DNA from: Panopea generosa
Lineage: Eukaryota; Mollusca; Bivalvia; Adapedonta; Hiatellidae
DNA length: 64,000 nucleotides
Direction: 5' to 3'
Assembly: GCA_029582155.1 (NCBI GenBank)
Contig: CM055894.1
Coordinates: forward strand, 33,011,132-33,075,131
Shown piece by piece: positions 45,101 through 57,392 of this stretch. A program made the translations under genes and the position numbers. Positions within the stretch are counted from its first letter, which is position 1; every line of letters starts with the position of its first letter. The notes below the pieces were generated by a model. It did no database searches, had not been told where the DNA came from, and worked only from the letters and a program-made list of their open reading frames with translations.

Positions 45101-46752
45101 GCGAATAACAGTCTTGTTCAATGACACTTCAGATAGCCGTAGCTATCACTGCGAATACAATTCCTGCATAAGGACACTACAGATAGCTGTGGCTATAAGT
45201 GCAAATAACAGTCTTGCTCAATGACACTTCAGATAGCCGTGGCTATAAGTGCGAATAAGTCTTGCTCAATGACACTACAAATAGCCGCTGCTATAAATGC
45301 GAATAACAGACTTGCTCAAGGACATTACAGATAGCTGTGGCTATAAGTGCGAATAACAGTCTTGCTCAAGGACGCTACAGATACCCCCTACTATAAGTGC
45401 GAATAACAGTCTTGCTCAAGAACACTACAGATAGCATTGGCTATAAGTGCAAAAAACAGTCTTGCTGAATGACACTACATATAGCATTGGCTATAAGTGC
45501 AAAAAAACAGTCGTGCTCAAGGACACTACAGATAGCCGTGGCTATAAGTGAAAATAACAGTCTTGCTCAATGACACTTCAGATAGCCGTGGCTATAAGTG
45601 CGAATAAAAGTCTTGCTCAAGGACACTACACATAGACTTGGCTATAAGTGCGAAAAACAGTCTTGCTCAATGACACTTCAGATAGCCGAAGCTATCATTG
45701 CAATTAAAAGTCTTGCTCAAGGACACTACAGATAGCTGTGGCTATAAGTGCGAATAACAGTATTGCTCAATGACATTTCAAATAGCCGTGGCTATCAGTG
45801 CGAATAAGTCTTGCTCAAGGACACTGCAGATAGCCGCTGCTATAAATGCGAATAACAGACTTGCTCAAGGACATTACAAATAGCTATGGCTATAAGTGCG
45901 AATAATATTCTTGCTACAGGACGCTACAGATACCCCCTGCTATAAGTGCAAATAACAGTCTTCCTCAAGAGCACTACATATAGCATTGGCTATAAGTGCA
46001 AAAAAACAGTCTTGCTCAAGGACACTACATATAGCGAATAACAGCCTTGCTTAAGGACACTACAGATAGCCGTGGCTATAAGTGAGAATAACAGTCTTGC
46101 TCAATGACACTACAGCTAGCCGTGGCTATAAGTGCAAATATCAGTCTTGCTCAATGACACTTCAGATAGCCGTAGCTATCATTGCGAATAAAAGTCTTGC
46201 TCAAGGACACTACAGATAGCTGTGGCAATAAGTGCGAATAACAATCTTGCTCAATGACACTTCAGATAGCCGTGGCTATAAGTTGGAATAAATCTTGCTC
46301 AATGTTGCTACAAATAGCCGCTGCTATATATGCGAATAACAGACTTGATCAAGGACATTACAGATAGCTGTGGCTATAAGTGCGAATAACAGTCATGCTC
46401 AAAGACACTACAGAAAGCCGTGGCTAAAAGTGCGAATAACAGTCTTGCTCAAGAACACTACCGATAGCCGTGGCTATAAGTGCGAATAAAAATATTGCTC
46501 AAGGACACTACAGATAGCCGTGGCTATAAGTGCGAATAAAAATCTTGCTCAAGTACACTTCAAATAGCCGTGGCTATAAGTGCGAATAACAGACTTGCTC
46601 AAGAACACTACCCATTACTGTAGCTATTAGTGAGGATAAGTGTCTTGCTCAAGGACACTACCAAAAGCCGTAGCTATATGTGCGAATAATAATCGTGCTC
46701 AAGAACACAATCCATTACCATAGCTGTAAGAGCTGATAAGTGTCTTGTCCAT
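42157..46752 (+). repeat. 50-bp minisatellite, about 92 units, with a 734-bp higher-order repeat
   Basis: The unit consensus is acagtcttgctcaaggacac followed by tacagatagccgtggctata and agtgcgaata, 50 bp. A block containing the distinctive variant gtgagaataacagtcttgct recurs at 43,531, 44,265 and 44,999, exactly 734 bp apart, together with its short variant units. This is a higher-order repeat in three copies, with partial decay to about 46.1 kb. The outer units are most diverged, as expected of array edges. Confidence 0.95.
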
Positions 46753-46759
46753 TTTGAAA

Positions 46760-47985
46760 AGTCTACCATATTAATGTATGCCTTCAACATTATATGACTA
46801 CATTAGTGAATTATCAAAATTATTACTTACTGCCTCTTTAGAATGCCATTTTATGACAACGTTATCATTTTCACATCAAATAGGAAATGGTAATACATCA
46901 ACGTTTTCTATAAAACAACGAGCATTAAAATCACCTGTGTTTAATCGTCGTACAATGAAGAACATTTCAGGTGATATGTATATAAAGCAAAACATTACAT
47001 TAGTACTAATGTGTAAAACGTATTTGCTAAGCATTAAAATCACACATTTTATATATTATTAAATCCTCGTTTACAAAGTCTTAAAAGTTTCGCATACAGC
47101 ATATATACCTAAGTTACTTAAGTATTATAATTATATTTCTTTGTTACAATTTTATTTATTATCAACTGAATAATATTATGAAAATTCAGTATGTATACAT
47201 CTTATCAATTCACAATTATTGTTTTAATATAAGTCTTTAAAACTGTATATACATGCAAATTCAGTTTAAAAAAAACATACACATGGAATTTTACTTGTTT
47301 ATAGTCTTTATATTTCAAATTTAATATATCTTAAAGTATTTTAATTTGTTGAATTTGTAGTTGAAATAGCATTATTGATTCGTTATGCAAGCGTTAACAT
47401 TCATTACAATATATACAGTTCATTCTTACATGCTGAGGCATATACGTTAAACGACTAAATCACTCATGAGAAACTCAACGGTACCTTTTAAAAGGAATAA
47501 GACTTTAGGTTGATCTTGACAAAAGAACATTTTAAAATTGCATGATCTCATAAAGAAGATGATGGACAATTAATAATTCTCAACATTCATAAGCTAGAAT
47601 AGCGTTCTGAAAAGAGATGCCAAAATGTATTGAGGTCCCTGGAGAGAAAACCAAACCAATGTACGAGCTAAGAAATGTTGTGAAGTCATATGTTGAGAAA
47701 AAATGAAAGGTAACAACAATATGTTTAATTACAAGAGAATTTGGGCTACGGGGAAATAAGGTAATAGATTAACCTTGCATAAATATATGACAATTGGCTT
47801 GCGATTATTAGGGTATTTTAGTGAATTTCTCCGTTGGTATAAAACCGGCAAAAATGAAATTTCTGAACCTTATACAATACTTCCTGCTAAAATATATTTC
47901 AATTATCCATCTTGGTGGATCAATACATTAAGTTGCTCTTTCAAGCATCATATGTAAGGATTTGCTCAAATGTTTAGATTATTTA
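46760..47985. other. AT-rich DNA, no gene supported
   Basis: A 94-codon frame starts at 46,778 just past the minisatellite, and a 29-codon frame lies near 47,623 (MPKCIEVPGEKTKPMYELRN). Neither has splice support or a recognised motif. Confidence 0.35.
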
Positions 47986-47995
47986 CAATGAAACT

Positions 47996-48125
47996 ACTAC
48001 AACTAATAAAGCGACTATTACTACTACTATTATTATTATTACTATAATTATAATTACTACTACTATTAATATTACAACTACTACTACTTCTGTTATTAAT
48101 ACTTCTACTACTACTACAAATTATA
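47996..48125. repeat. Degenerate (ACT)n/(ATT)n microsatellite
   Basis: Imperfect trinucleotide repeats. Confidence 0.85.
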
Positions 48126-48454
48126 CTATTACTTTTTCCTTTTACCTACTACAACTACTTTTACCATCAATATTAGTGTTCGTTTTACTATAGTCGATTC
48201 GAAGTCAGCAATGGGTTTAACTTTGTTAATGATCCTTTGTTTTACACGTTCTGTGCAATCAGGTAAATAGTCATAGATCTAAGACTAGCATATAATTAAG
48301 ATAGCGAACGGGACACAAATATTATTCAAGTAAAAGTCGAGCAACGACATATGCACCTTTCACGGGCCACGCAAGCTGTCAATCTAAACTATCTTACGAA
48401 ATTGAGAGTCAAACTTCTTCCATCTTCCCGTCTTTACGATTAAGTTTCATCAGC

Positions 48455-48800
48455 TGATGTGGTAGCTACGGCAATGTCATCGGAAGCGGGTTGCTTCAGT
48501 GGTATTAGCTTTTGTGGCTTATATTGCTATGGTGGCATCGGCTGCTTCCATAGCAGCTTCTGCTGTTGTGTTGGCTGCTGTAATGTTTGTAGATTCAGTG
48601 GCATCTTCTGATGTGTCATCGACTACTGCGGTGGCATCGACTGCTATAAAATCGGCTACTGTTATGACAACATCAGCTGCGGTATCGGATGCAATGGCGG
48701 CAACTGCTGCTATGCTATCTTCTGCTGTTGTGACAACTACTGCTGTGGTATATGCTGATGTGGGCTCGACTGCTGTGTATAGATTGCTGTGGTATCTGCT
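48455..48800 (+). repeat. Degenerate trinucleotide-type repeat (GCT/GTG-rich)
   Basis: Irregular repetition of phrases such as ctgctgtggtggcatcgact keeps a 102-codon Ala/Val/Ser/Thr frame open (48,499-48,807). The composition is that of a decayed repeat, with no signal peptide or domain that would argue for a gene. Confidence 0.55.
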
Positions 48801-49130
48801 ATGGTGACTACTTGACTACTACTGTCATGATATTGGCTGTAAAGCTAAATAACACCCCCTTGTTGTTCTACTTGCATAGTGTAGGCTATCCTTTTTCAAA
48901 AGCTGCAAAACATTGGAACATCCGCCATATTTTTTATTGATGTTCTTTGGCTGATGCATCTCAGTTGTTGTTTTGCGTGTGGAAATGTATCCGCTTCTTG
49001 CCGAAGTAACTTCAAGTTAGTTAAGGTCTTCATGGAATATAAATCATCACATTCACGTTGTTTTCAAGCAAACTATAATCAAATTTATTTAATTCAGGAG
49101 AGTTTCGGAAGCTACTGCCATGTAATTTCT

Positions 49131-49432
49131 CGCACATGCGCACTGAATAGTTGTACCTCCCAAAATATACTTGCAGGATAGATAGGCCTACATTAATTTA
49201 AAATGCAACCATCGCAATTATTTTGAAATTATTATGACAATCAGATACAGTACGGGAACCGTTTTATTACCGTGTTTTAACGTTTCAACTCCGTTTCGAC
49301 CACGTTTGTGATGCGTTGATTCGTTTGGAAACTAACGGTTTTGGATGCTTATGCACATGCACACCGTTTATCCATTTCTATTCTGCGCATGCGCAGCGTT
49401 TTACCGTTTCAGTTTGTGTTATGCGCATGCGT
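49131..49432. promoter_or_regulatory. Cluster of NRF-1-like palindromes
   Basis: A perfect TGCGCATGCGCA palindrome lies at 49,384-49,395, a near copy (TGCGCATGCGT) at 49,422-49,432 and a weaker cgcacatgcgcac at 49,131-49,143. NRF-1 binds this palindrome in CpG-type animal promoters. The surroundings also repeat accgttt and tagcgttt. No adjacent gene start is evident. Confidence 0.35.
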
Positions 49433-49439
49433 AGCGTTT

Positions 49440-50245
49440 TTCAGTTTCACTTGATCAATATGTTAATGTGTGTTTCGATTAACGCTTAATTATTATACAA
49501 TTATTGTGTGTAATGAATACCAGCTGAGTTTATGACTAGTAGTTATCGGTTATCATTCAATTGGTACTTTTTTTATTTTGAAATCGAGGTATATCGAAAA
49601 CTTTACATTCTCCTGTTAATAGCAATTCCATCATAACAATGTTTGCTAAATTCAGAAACTTCTCTGTATGTGTATATTTACAATTCCATTTAACGGTATA
49701 ATTAACATACGTGTACATATAAAACAAATATATTGAAACAATAAGAATATTGGGCAAGGTAAATAGTTAAATTGTTCATTGATATAATTAAATATTTTAT
49801 GTCTCTAAGTTAGGTACCCAGCTAGTGTGTAAAAATTTAAAACCAAACATGAAACTTTGAAAGAACATGTGTTTTAATTAATGACATCAACTTGCAATCA
49901 CACGACTATCGATGCGAATCGCAACATGGGGTAATTTTGGATACTTTAGTTTGTGTTGCGAGTTTTTGCTACAATGCTGTGTAAATAGCACAGGATTATA
50001 GAGAGCCGTGTCGAAAGCGTCGGGATGAAAGGTGTGAATACGTTGATATCGCAAATTCACTTGACTAAAATACAAATTATAACTAGATATATATCTATTA
50101 AACAACTGAAATATTGTTTTTATAAGCGTATTTTTAATATACTTCCTGAAATATGTCACGCTGGTGTGAAATATGGCGTTTCCTGTAGAAATCGACATAT
50201 GCGTCAAAGAAAATGGTTTAACTCTAGCACCATCTCACTGGAGAC
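49440..50245. other. AT-rich DNA, no gene supported
   Basis: Overlapping open frames (106 codons minus, 90 codons plus) lack any signature. Confidence 0.35.
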
Positions 50246-50247
50246 TA

Positions 50248-50275
<28 letters not shown>
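50248..50275. repeat. Poly(T) run of 28
   Basis: It could be the poly(A) tail of a minus-strand retroposed sequence to its right; no duplication was found. Confidence 0.7.
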
Positions 50276-50279
<4 letters not shown>

Positions 50280-50280
<1 letters not shown>

Positions 50281-52680
50281 CAATCACTGAAAAGTGATCC
50301 ATTTAATCACCCCGTAATAGGTCTGTGAGGGTCGGGATGGGTCATCCCTCAACAAACCGTACACATATATATATCAGTCAAGTTGTAACATACATTCATA
50401 TATATACACTGAAAGGAAAAAGAAAGCATACATTTTGGTTTTTGAAATTATTTCATTATTGTTAATTCACGTGATGGAAAAATGAACTGATTTTTATCTT
50501 ATTGTTTTGCTTTGAAATGAATTAAATGTTTGTATTTTGATTCAACAGTATGATGAATTATAAATATACAAAATTTATATGCAATACATTTTTTGTTCCT
50601 TGACCTGTCGACGTTTATAGGTATGTATACTTTCTTTTTCCTTTCACCGAATACACATATATACATTAATCTTAAAGGGACACACCAGTCTAAACAAATT
50701 ATAGATTGAAGCTCGAGCTAAAACAAAAATCAAACAGAAATAAAATATAATTTGACACAGCGGATGATAGTATAAGAAAATTATGTTGTCTAATGACTTT
50801 AGGAGATTTTTCTCTCTTAAGTCCATAGTGGCTGGCTTGGTGTAGGACCTTAATAAATATTAAATATGTATTTTGGTTTATCCCTTTTTACAGAAAAGAT
50901 AAAGTGGCAATAATTACATGAATTTTATTAAATTTGGGTTGTTTTTTGTGTGTTTATATTAATTAGAGGTATCTATAATTGGAATGGTTTATAAACACAA
51001 TTTTTTGTGTGTTAATTGATGGTGTTTATTGAAAGCCAGGAGAAGACATTAAAAAAAATTCAAAGATACCTTGGTTCATTTGATATTTTTGTAGTAAAAT
51101 TTAACTTTATTTGAGAATCAGAAAACACAAAAGAATCACCTATTTCTTAAATTTTATAAAACATGTGTTTTCAGTTATTGGATTGGTTGAATATTAGTGT
51201 AATATATTTCTCATTTGCATATATTTCATGAAAAATTAAGCAGATTCACATACAAACTAAAATATTATGTCAATTATGTATATAGATATACAGAAAGAAT
51301 AAGTAACAAACTTATATGTGAATTCAAGAGAGACAGGTGTGTAGTGTAAGGATTGTTTTGTTGTTGATTTTTAAAAATAAAATATTAAAAAATAATAAAA
51401 TGAAACAACAATTGTTTTGAAAGAAACATTATTAAGAGTGTACATGTGTAAACACTATTTCCAAGCCGATATTTATAGTTTAACATAGTCCCTTATAATT
51501 ATAATGATTACATTTGTGACACAAAAACATATAGGCTATACTATTTATGTAAACAGTAATTAAGATCTTATATTATTGCAAAATGTGCTTTCACAAATAA
51601 GATAAACTCTAGTTAGAGTACACATGTGTTCTATGACCAGATGTAAAATTGTTATATAAACACTTTCCTTTTCTTTTAATGAAAAATAAAACAGAAGTTG
51701 GATCATTATAAAACAATATATAAGTAGAAAAAGAAAAAAACAAAACAACAATAGAAAAAATCGAGGCAGCAGGAGATTTTCACTAAAGTACTGTCTACAC
51801 AAAATAAGCAAAGAGGCCATCCTAGAGGACAACTTTTATAATACATAAATCTGAAAAATGTAAAATTAATAGTCTTTATTTTTAAGATATAAGGGGAATG
51901 TATAGGTTCCATAACAAATCAAATTTTTCCACCTCAATGTTATTTTTGGCAATACATCGTTCTGTTCCATACAACATTTTAATATAGTGTTTGAATGGTT
52001 CAAAAATAGGAATATTGTTTTTCATTTTTTGACAGTATATGCAGTGTTTAGCAGTATATAGCAGCCTATTCAAAACAGTTTCGAATTTCATACTGCCAAA
52101 TATTATGTCTGAAGATGACCAGTCTGTATTTACTGTATTGCACTTTTCATTCAGATAATTTTTAAAACTTTGAAAAAAATTGTTGCGTTACTATGCAGTC
52201 AATAAATATATCTTAAATAGTTTCGGTTTTTCTTTGACAAAAGACTATTTAACACACATCAATTAACACATGGCCTCGTTAAATGACAGGCATATTTTAT
52301 GTAATGAGACAGATCGAAGGTTAACGCTGTAGCCGTATTTAAACTTAATATCAAATTATTACACTTAACTTCCTAATTCAAGTCAATTTGTATTGATAAA
52401 TAGTAAATAAAAACACACGAGGTAAAACACATTTTATCAACGTATATAATTATATAATAGATTATGAAATATAAGTCTAAGTTTCCTCAATTCACCATGT
52501 GTATTTGTCCGTTACGGCCAATACGTGTTCAAAAAAATATAACCATTAAACCAAAAATACGCATTTAATTCACATATATTGTAAACAAATAGATACAGAT
52601 GTCTACAAACTACAGATTCCCATGGTAGTCGAATTGTACGCTACCTAATGTCAATCTGGTTTACATGGATCGATAGATGA
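50280..52680. other. AT-rich DNA, no gene supported
   Basis: A segment at 50,675-50,850 begins aagggacacaccagtctaaa, which looks like the end of a short DNA element, but no matching inverted end was found. Confidence 0.35.
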
Positions 52681-52687
52681 AAAAGTT

Positions 52688-52689
52688 CA

Positions 52690-52727
<38 letters not shown>

Positions 52728-52829
52728 ATAATAATAATAATAATAATACTACTACTACAACTACTACTACTACTTCTACTACTACTTATACTACTACTAC
52801 TACTACTACTATTACTACTACTACTACTT

Positions 52830-52874
<45 letters not shown>

Positions 52875-53207
52875 TTTATACTACTACTTATACTACTTAT
52901 ACTACTTATACTACTACTTCAAATAATAATAATAATATTAATACTGATGCTAATATATTCTATCAATACTACTAAAATTACTACTATAACTACTACTACT
53001 TCAACACCAACTACTACTACTATTACTACTACTACTACTACTGCTACTGATGTCGATGCTGATGCTGCTTCTAATACTACTGCTTAAAATAGTGTTGCTT
53101 CTATCAATACTACTACTATTACTACTGCTACTGCTATTGATGCTGCTTCTTATACTACTACTACTACAAACAATAACAATAATAATATTGTTGCTACTAT
53201 CAATACA

Positions 53208-53267
<60 letters not shown>

Positions 53268-53395
53268 GCTACTACTACTACTACTACTACTACTGTCATT
53301 ATCATTATCGTTATCGTTATCGTTATCGTTATCGTTATCATTATCATTATCATTATCATAACCATTATCATTATCATCATCAATCATCATCATCA
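52688..53395. repeat. Large compound microsatellite: (CTA)n, (AAT)n, (CGTTAT)n
   Basis: Long (CTA) tracts at 52,688-52,730, 52,750-52,915, about 52,980-53,040 and 53,209-53,294 are interspersed with AAT repeats, and then run into (GTTATC)n/(ATTATC)n to 53,395. Poly-Leu and poly-Ser frames of up to 136 codons arise from it on both strands. Confidence 0.95.
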
Positions 53396-53584
53396 ATCAT
53401 CATCAATCGTTATTTTATGCAGCAACAACAGCAAAATTTATTTAATCAATATCAGTAGCAACAGATGTAGCAGCATTATAATTATCACAGTCAACTGTAT
53501 TAACAGAATCATCGCATAGTCAAATCACTAACAACACAACTGCCATTATTAATATCATCTCAAAATCATCATATTATAACCACC

Positions 53585-53800
53585 ACTCCAGTGCTAAGAC
53601 GGACGCGCGATTGACTATCAATCCAATGGTCATGCGTTCGAATCCCCTCCCGGCCACACTCTGTATATCTATAGACGAATCCCAATGAGACGCAATGTCG
53701 TATAACAATTAACACGGAAAGAGTGGCCGGGCGGGGACTCGAACGAACGGGTCCTGATTTAAAGGTCAAACCGACTAAGCTTAGCTGGTCCGTGTAGACG
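53585..53800. mobile_element. Two inverted tRNA-like SINE heads, tail to tail
   Basis: The plus strand has a B box cgttcgaatcc at about 53,635 with GGCC-type acceptor pairing. The minus strand has a full head (agcttagtcggtttgacc, then gttcgagtccccgcccggcc) beginning at about 53,800 and the family body (tatacgacattgcgtctcat). The two heads point inward over one shared body of roughly 80 bp. It is related to the 7.5-kb SINE family. Confidence 0.65.
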
Positions 53801-54108
53801 GTACTGTAATCATCATAATACATACTCAATGCTGATTGACTGCAAGGCATTTAATGAAATACAGGCATTTCTTTACTCTGACACGTATAAAAGGTTTCCA
53901 GATAAATGTTTTTGTCATTTTTTCCGTATGTATAAAAATACACTTAATATAGTAAATGCCCACACAAAGTCGGTATTTGTCATTCTATTGTTAATAGGCG
54001 GAAACTCTAATTGGTGACAATGTTGTTGTCACTGTAAATTTAGACAGTTAGCAGTCTAACTTTCCATTATTATAGAGTGCAGGACGTGGTCTGACTAATC
54101 CTCGCCGC

Positions 54109-54122
54109 CCCCCCCCCCCCCC
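54109..54122 (+). repeat. Poly(C) tract
   Basis: A C-run of about 14 within a pyrimidine-rich stretch (to 54,128). Confidence 0.8.
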
Positions 54123-54464
54123 TCCCCCAAACTCCCTTAATTGCAGTGACGCCGTGTCGGTCTTCCTTTGTGATATATACAATGCATATTTGACACGCGT
54201 TGTTATAAGCAATATTTAAATGACTGCAAAACGTACATCTACTGTTTAAAATAATCTACATTATTTTGTTTTATGATTAAAGTATGTTTGAAAACATCTT
54301 GAAGAAATTTATGATATCTATTTTAAAATATTGATTTCGTTAATGCTAAACTGCATAATATGTACATGCGATAATAATATTTTTAGAACGACAACTAGAA
54401 AGTTAGTCGTTTAAGTTCAAATATATGTTGATAATAAATGCAAACATACATCAATGAATAAACG

Positions 54465-54838
54465 AGTGATTGATTGAGTGAGTGATTTATTTAGTGATTG
54501 ATTGAGTGAGTGATTGATTGAGTGAGTGATTGATTAAGTGATTGATTGAGTGATTGATTGAGTGAGTGAGTGAGTGAGTGAGTGAGTGAGTGAGTGAGTG
54601 AGTGAGTGAGTGAGTGAGTGAGTGAGTGAGTGAGTGAGTGAGTGAGTGAGTGAGTGAGTGAGTGAGTGAGTGAGTGAGTGAGTGAGTGAGTGAGTGAGTG
54701 AGTGAGTGAGTGAGTGAGTGAGTGAGTGAGTGAGTGAGTGAGTGAGTGAGTGAGTGAGTGAGTGAGTGAGTGAGTGAGTGAGTGAGTGAGTGAGTGAGTG
54801 AGTGAGTGAGTGAGTGAGTGAGTGAGTGAGTGAGTGAG
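54465..54838 (+). repeat. (GTGA)n microsatellite, about 70 pure units
   Basis: Mixed attgattgagtgagtg units to about 54,557, then uninterrupted GTGA to 54,838. It causes false 136-147 codon Thr-His-Ser-Leu frames on the minus strand. Confidence 0.97.
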
Positions 54839-54910
54839 CGAAGCGGGGCGGGGCGGGGCGGGGCGGGGCGAGGCGAGGCGAGGCGAGGCGAGGCGAGGCG
54901 AGGCGAGGGG
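54839..54910 (+). repeat. (GGGGC)n/(GAGGC)n pentanucleotide repeat
   Basis: Five GGGGC-type units then about eight GAGGC units, abutting the GTGA array directly. It is a strikingly GC-rich island in AT-rich DNA. Confidence 0.95.
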
Positions 54911-55085
54911 AGTCGAAGTGAAAAATAAATTCATTTAAAAGCAATTTAATGACGATAAATGCTTATTTAATTAATCTTTATAGTCGGTACTGAATATAAG
55001 AAAGGAATTAATACATTTATTTTTAAGTAAGGAATTATATGTACATGTTTTCTCTTTATCATTTCAACCGTTCCGTCAATATTAG

Positions 55086-55226
55086 CCGTAAAATCCATTG
55101 TCATTTGATCGAACCAACAACAGCCTCGAGGGATGGCATAACGGACTTAACATATTCGCAGGAAGAGCCCATCCTAATGTCTGGCAACTGCTACGTCTAC
55201 TTCAGAAAGAAGAAGCTGTCACTGAG
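55086..55226 (+). CDS. Candidate internal exon, unidentified
   Basis: The stretch is visibly GC-richer than its neighbours. It is bounded by an acceptor-like gtcaatattag and donor GAG|GTAAAA and open throughout in one frame: HCHLIEPTTASRDGITDLTY followed by SQEEPILMSGNCYVYFRKKK. The length (141 bases) suits an animal exon. No neighbouring exon is identified and I do not recognise the family. Confidence 0.35.
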
Positions 55227-55786
55227 GTAAAAATCATATAGTTTCAGAACGGTGTTGTCCAATTACAAAAAAGAAACAATTGGAAAAACAGAAACAGAAA
55301 AAACCAAAGACTGAAATCTAATTTTGAGAAAGTTCCTCTCCAAGACTACATTAACAGAATGGCTCACTTGACAAGATTGTAATATAATTATGAATTCGAG
55401 CTTAAGTTTAGGGTTTACTAAGCAAAGTGCTGATCAGATAGGTGCTTGGTAGTTTGATAAAATAAGTGAAAATCTTTCATGAAAACAATGATTTGTTTCT
55501 CCTCTTTATGCAATGTTTTAAGTTAAATGTCGTCTACAACACCATAATGATGATGATTGTGTGAAGTCATTGGTTAGACAGTCACATGTATACATGTATA
55601 TAAAGATCAATAAAATATAAATATAGATAAATTAATTTAAAAAAAAACAGATACGTTTTCCTATTTTACTACATGTTTTGAAAATAATTAAACATATTAA
55701 TTATATGTCACCATATGAAACATGTAATAAAATAAGCAATTTATCCATTAAGTACATGTTTATCAAAACATATGTTTTTCAAATGT

Positions 55787-56060
55787 CGTCTACTTATAAA
55801 GTAGACAAAGAGTAGACAAAATGGGATTCACACCTTAAAGGTGTTGACATTAGTGATATATACAAGTTCTATTACTGTAATAATTTTAGAAAAAAATATA
55901 TAAAATAAAAGAAAAATCAGTTATATTATTATTTTACATATAAAAAAAATAGAGAGTAGACGAAATGGGAATGGGTGTCAAAAAAGCAGTAGACGAAATG
56001 GGAATGAATGTCAAAATCATTGACGAAATGGGAGTAGACCAAATAGGAAGTTACCTTTGA
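55787..56060 (+). repeat. GTAGACRAAATGGGA repeat, coding-like
   Basis: Copies at 55,812, 55,956, 55,989, 56,019 (attgac variant) and 56,034 (gtagaccaaatagga) are spaced 33, 30 and 15 bp in the main block. The block is open in one frame, giving repeated VDEMGM and ending QIGSYL before a stop at about 56,060. A gtctac...gtagac hairpin sits at 55,789-55,806. Confidence 0.55.
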
Positions 56061-57390
56061 TTGGATATTTTATACGGGATGACACGGCTTGCAGTCATGG
56101 GATTATAGATAACTTAGCGTCGCATCGCTGGAGGCATATTTCAGATATTAGAATAGGCTAGATAATATATACAAATAATTGACAGATATGCGCCTATGTT
56201 TATTTAGAAATATTTATCATTCATTGGTTCCTGATTATGACTTTTTCAAAACGAAACTATGTTTTATGTTAATTACAAGATCTAGTACGGTTATGTTATC
56301 GAAGATTTATTGAACAATATGTTTTTAATTCCTTGTATACAAAAATCAAACACTTGCATTCCATCCTGTAGATATGAATCACTAACTGAGTGGAAATTAA
56401 GTCATCTCTATAAAAGATGATACGGGCTTTTGTCCTACATTCAGATAGTGCACCTATTGTGGTGGCTGTTCAATTTATATATATATATACGTTAAAGCAA
56501 AACATCGGAAACAGATAATGTGATTTTTTTATATAAAAAGAGCTTTTAAATTAATAAGGTTGTAGGTGATCAATTTTTCGCGTATGATTAAAACATGCGG
56601 TCATAGTTATTTTATATATATTTCTTCATTTCTTAATTTAAAAACGTTTTTACCAAATCTCTCAGCATAAAAGTGAAACCTATATTCTTATGATATGTGG
56701 TTGGAACGACGGTGTGGTGTTTTTAAATTGTTTATTCAGTTTACGCTGTGATGTCATATCCATGACTTGTAAGGACAACTTTTAGGTTTCCAAAATAAAA
56801 ATATAATATACTAGTGTACACCAATTTCTGTTAAATAATAAATTAAGAAATCAGACCCCCGTTGATTTTCAAATGCACTAAATCATGAAATAACAGTTTC
56901 AAAAGCATGTCACGGTAAACTTCCCTATCGGAGGTAAAAAATCAAAAGTCAATGTCCTTCGATCTTCGGGTTGACACAGCGTGCGATTAGGTAATGGGAT
57001 AATTAGCGATAATTACATTGCTGGAGGGCGTACTTCGCACTGCTTTATTAGGGCTTGTGTTAACATTTCTTCATAAACATTAACATATGTTACTTTAATT
57101 GGAATTATGCAGAATACAGAATAGTTTATTTTATGTGTTTAATGTTGTTTTTTTGGCGAGTAAGAAAAGTTGATTATTTAAGAATAAATTGATTGTTATT
57201 GTAAACCTATATGATTGATGAGTATACTTTCGGTAACATTATTGATAATGATACTAGTTGATTATATTAATCATACTAATTGTGTATTTATTTAATAAAT
57301 TAACTTCATAGATTAGGAGATTATACTTTCTTATTTTATCAATTATCTATATTTAACGATCTAGAGGATTGGTTACATTTCTTATTTAAT
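56061..57390. other. AT-rich DNA, nothing recognised
   Basis: No ORF or repeat family noted. Confidence 0.35.
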
Positions 57391-57392
57391 TG

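Noticed and set aside
48499-48807. Ala/Val-rich 102-codon protein
   Set aside because: Irregular trinucleotide-type repeat with no domain, signal or splice support.
52677-53396. Long poly-Leu and poly-Ser open frames (up to 136 codons)
   Set aside because: Translations of CTA and related trinucleotide microsatellites on both strands; no start context, splice sites or non-repeat sequence.
54491-54944. Frames of 136 and 147 codons with repeating THSL
   Set aside because: Direct translation of the (GTGA)n array in two frames.
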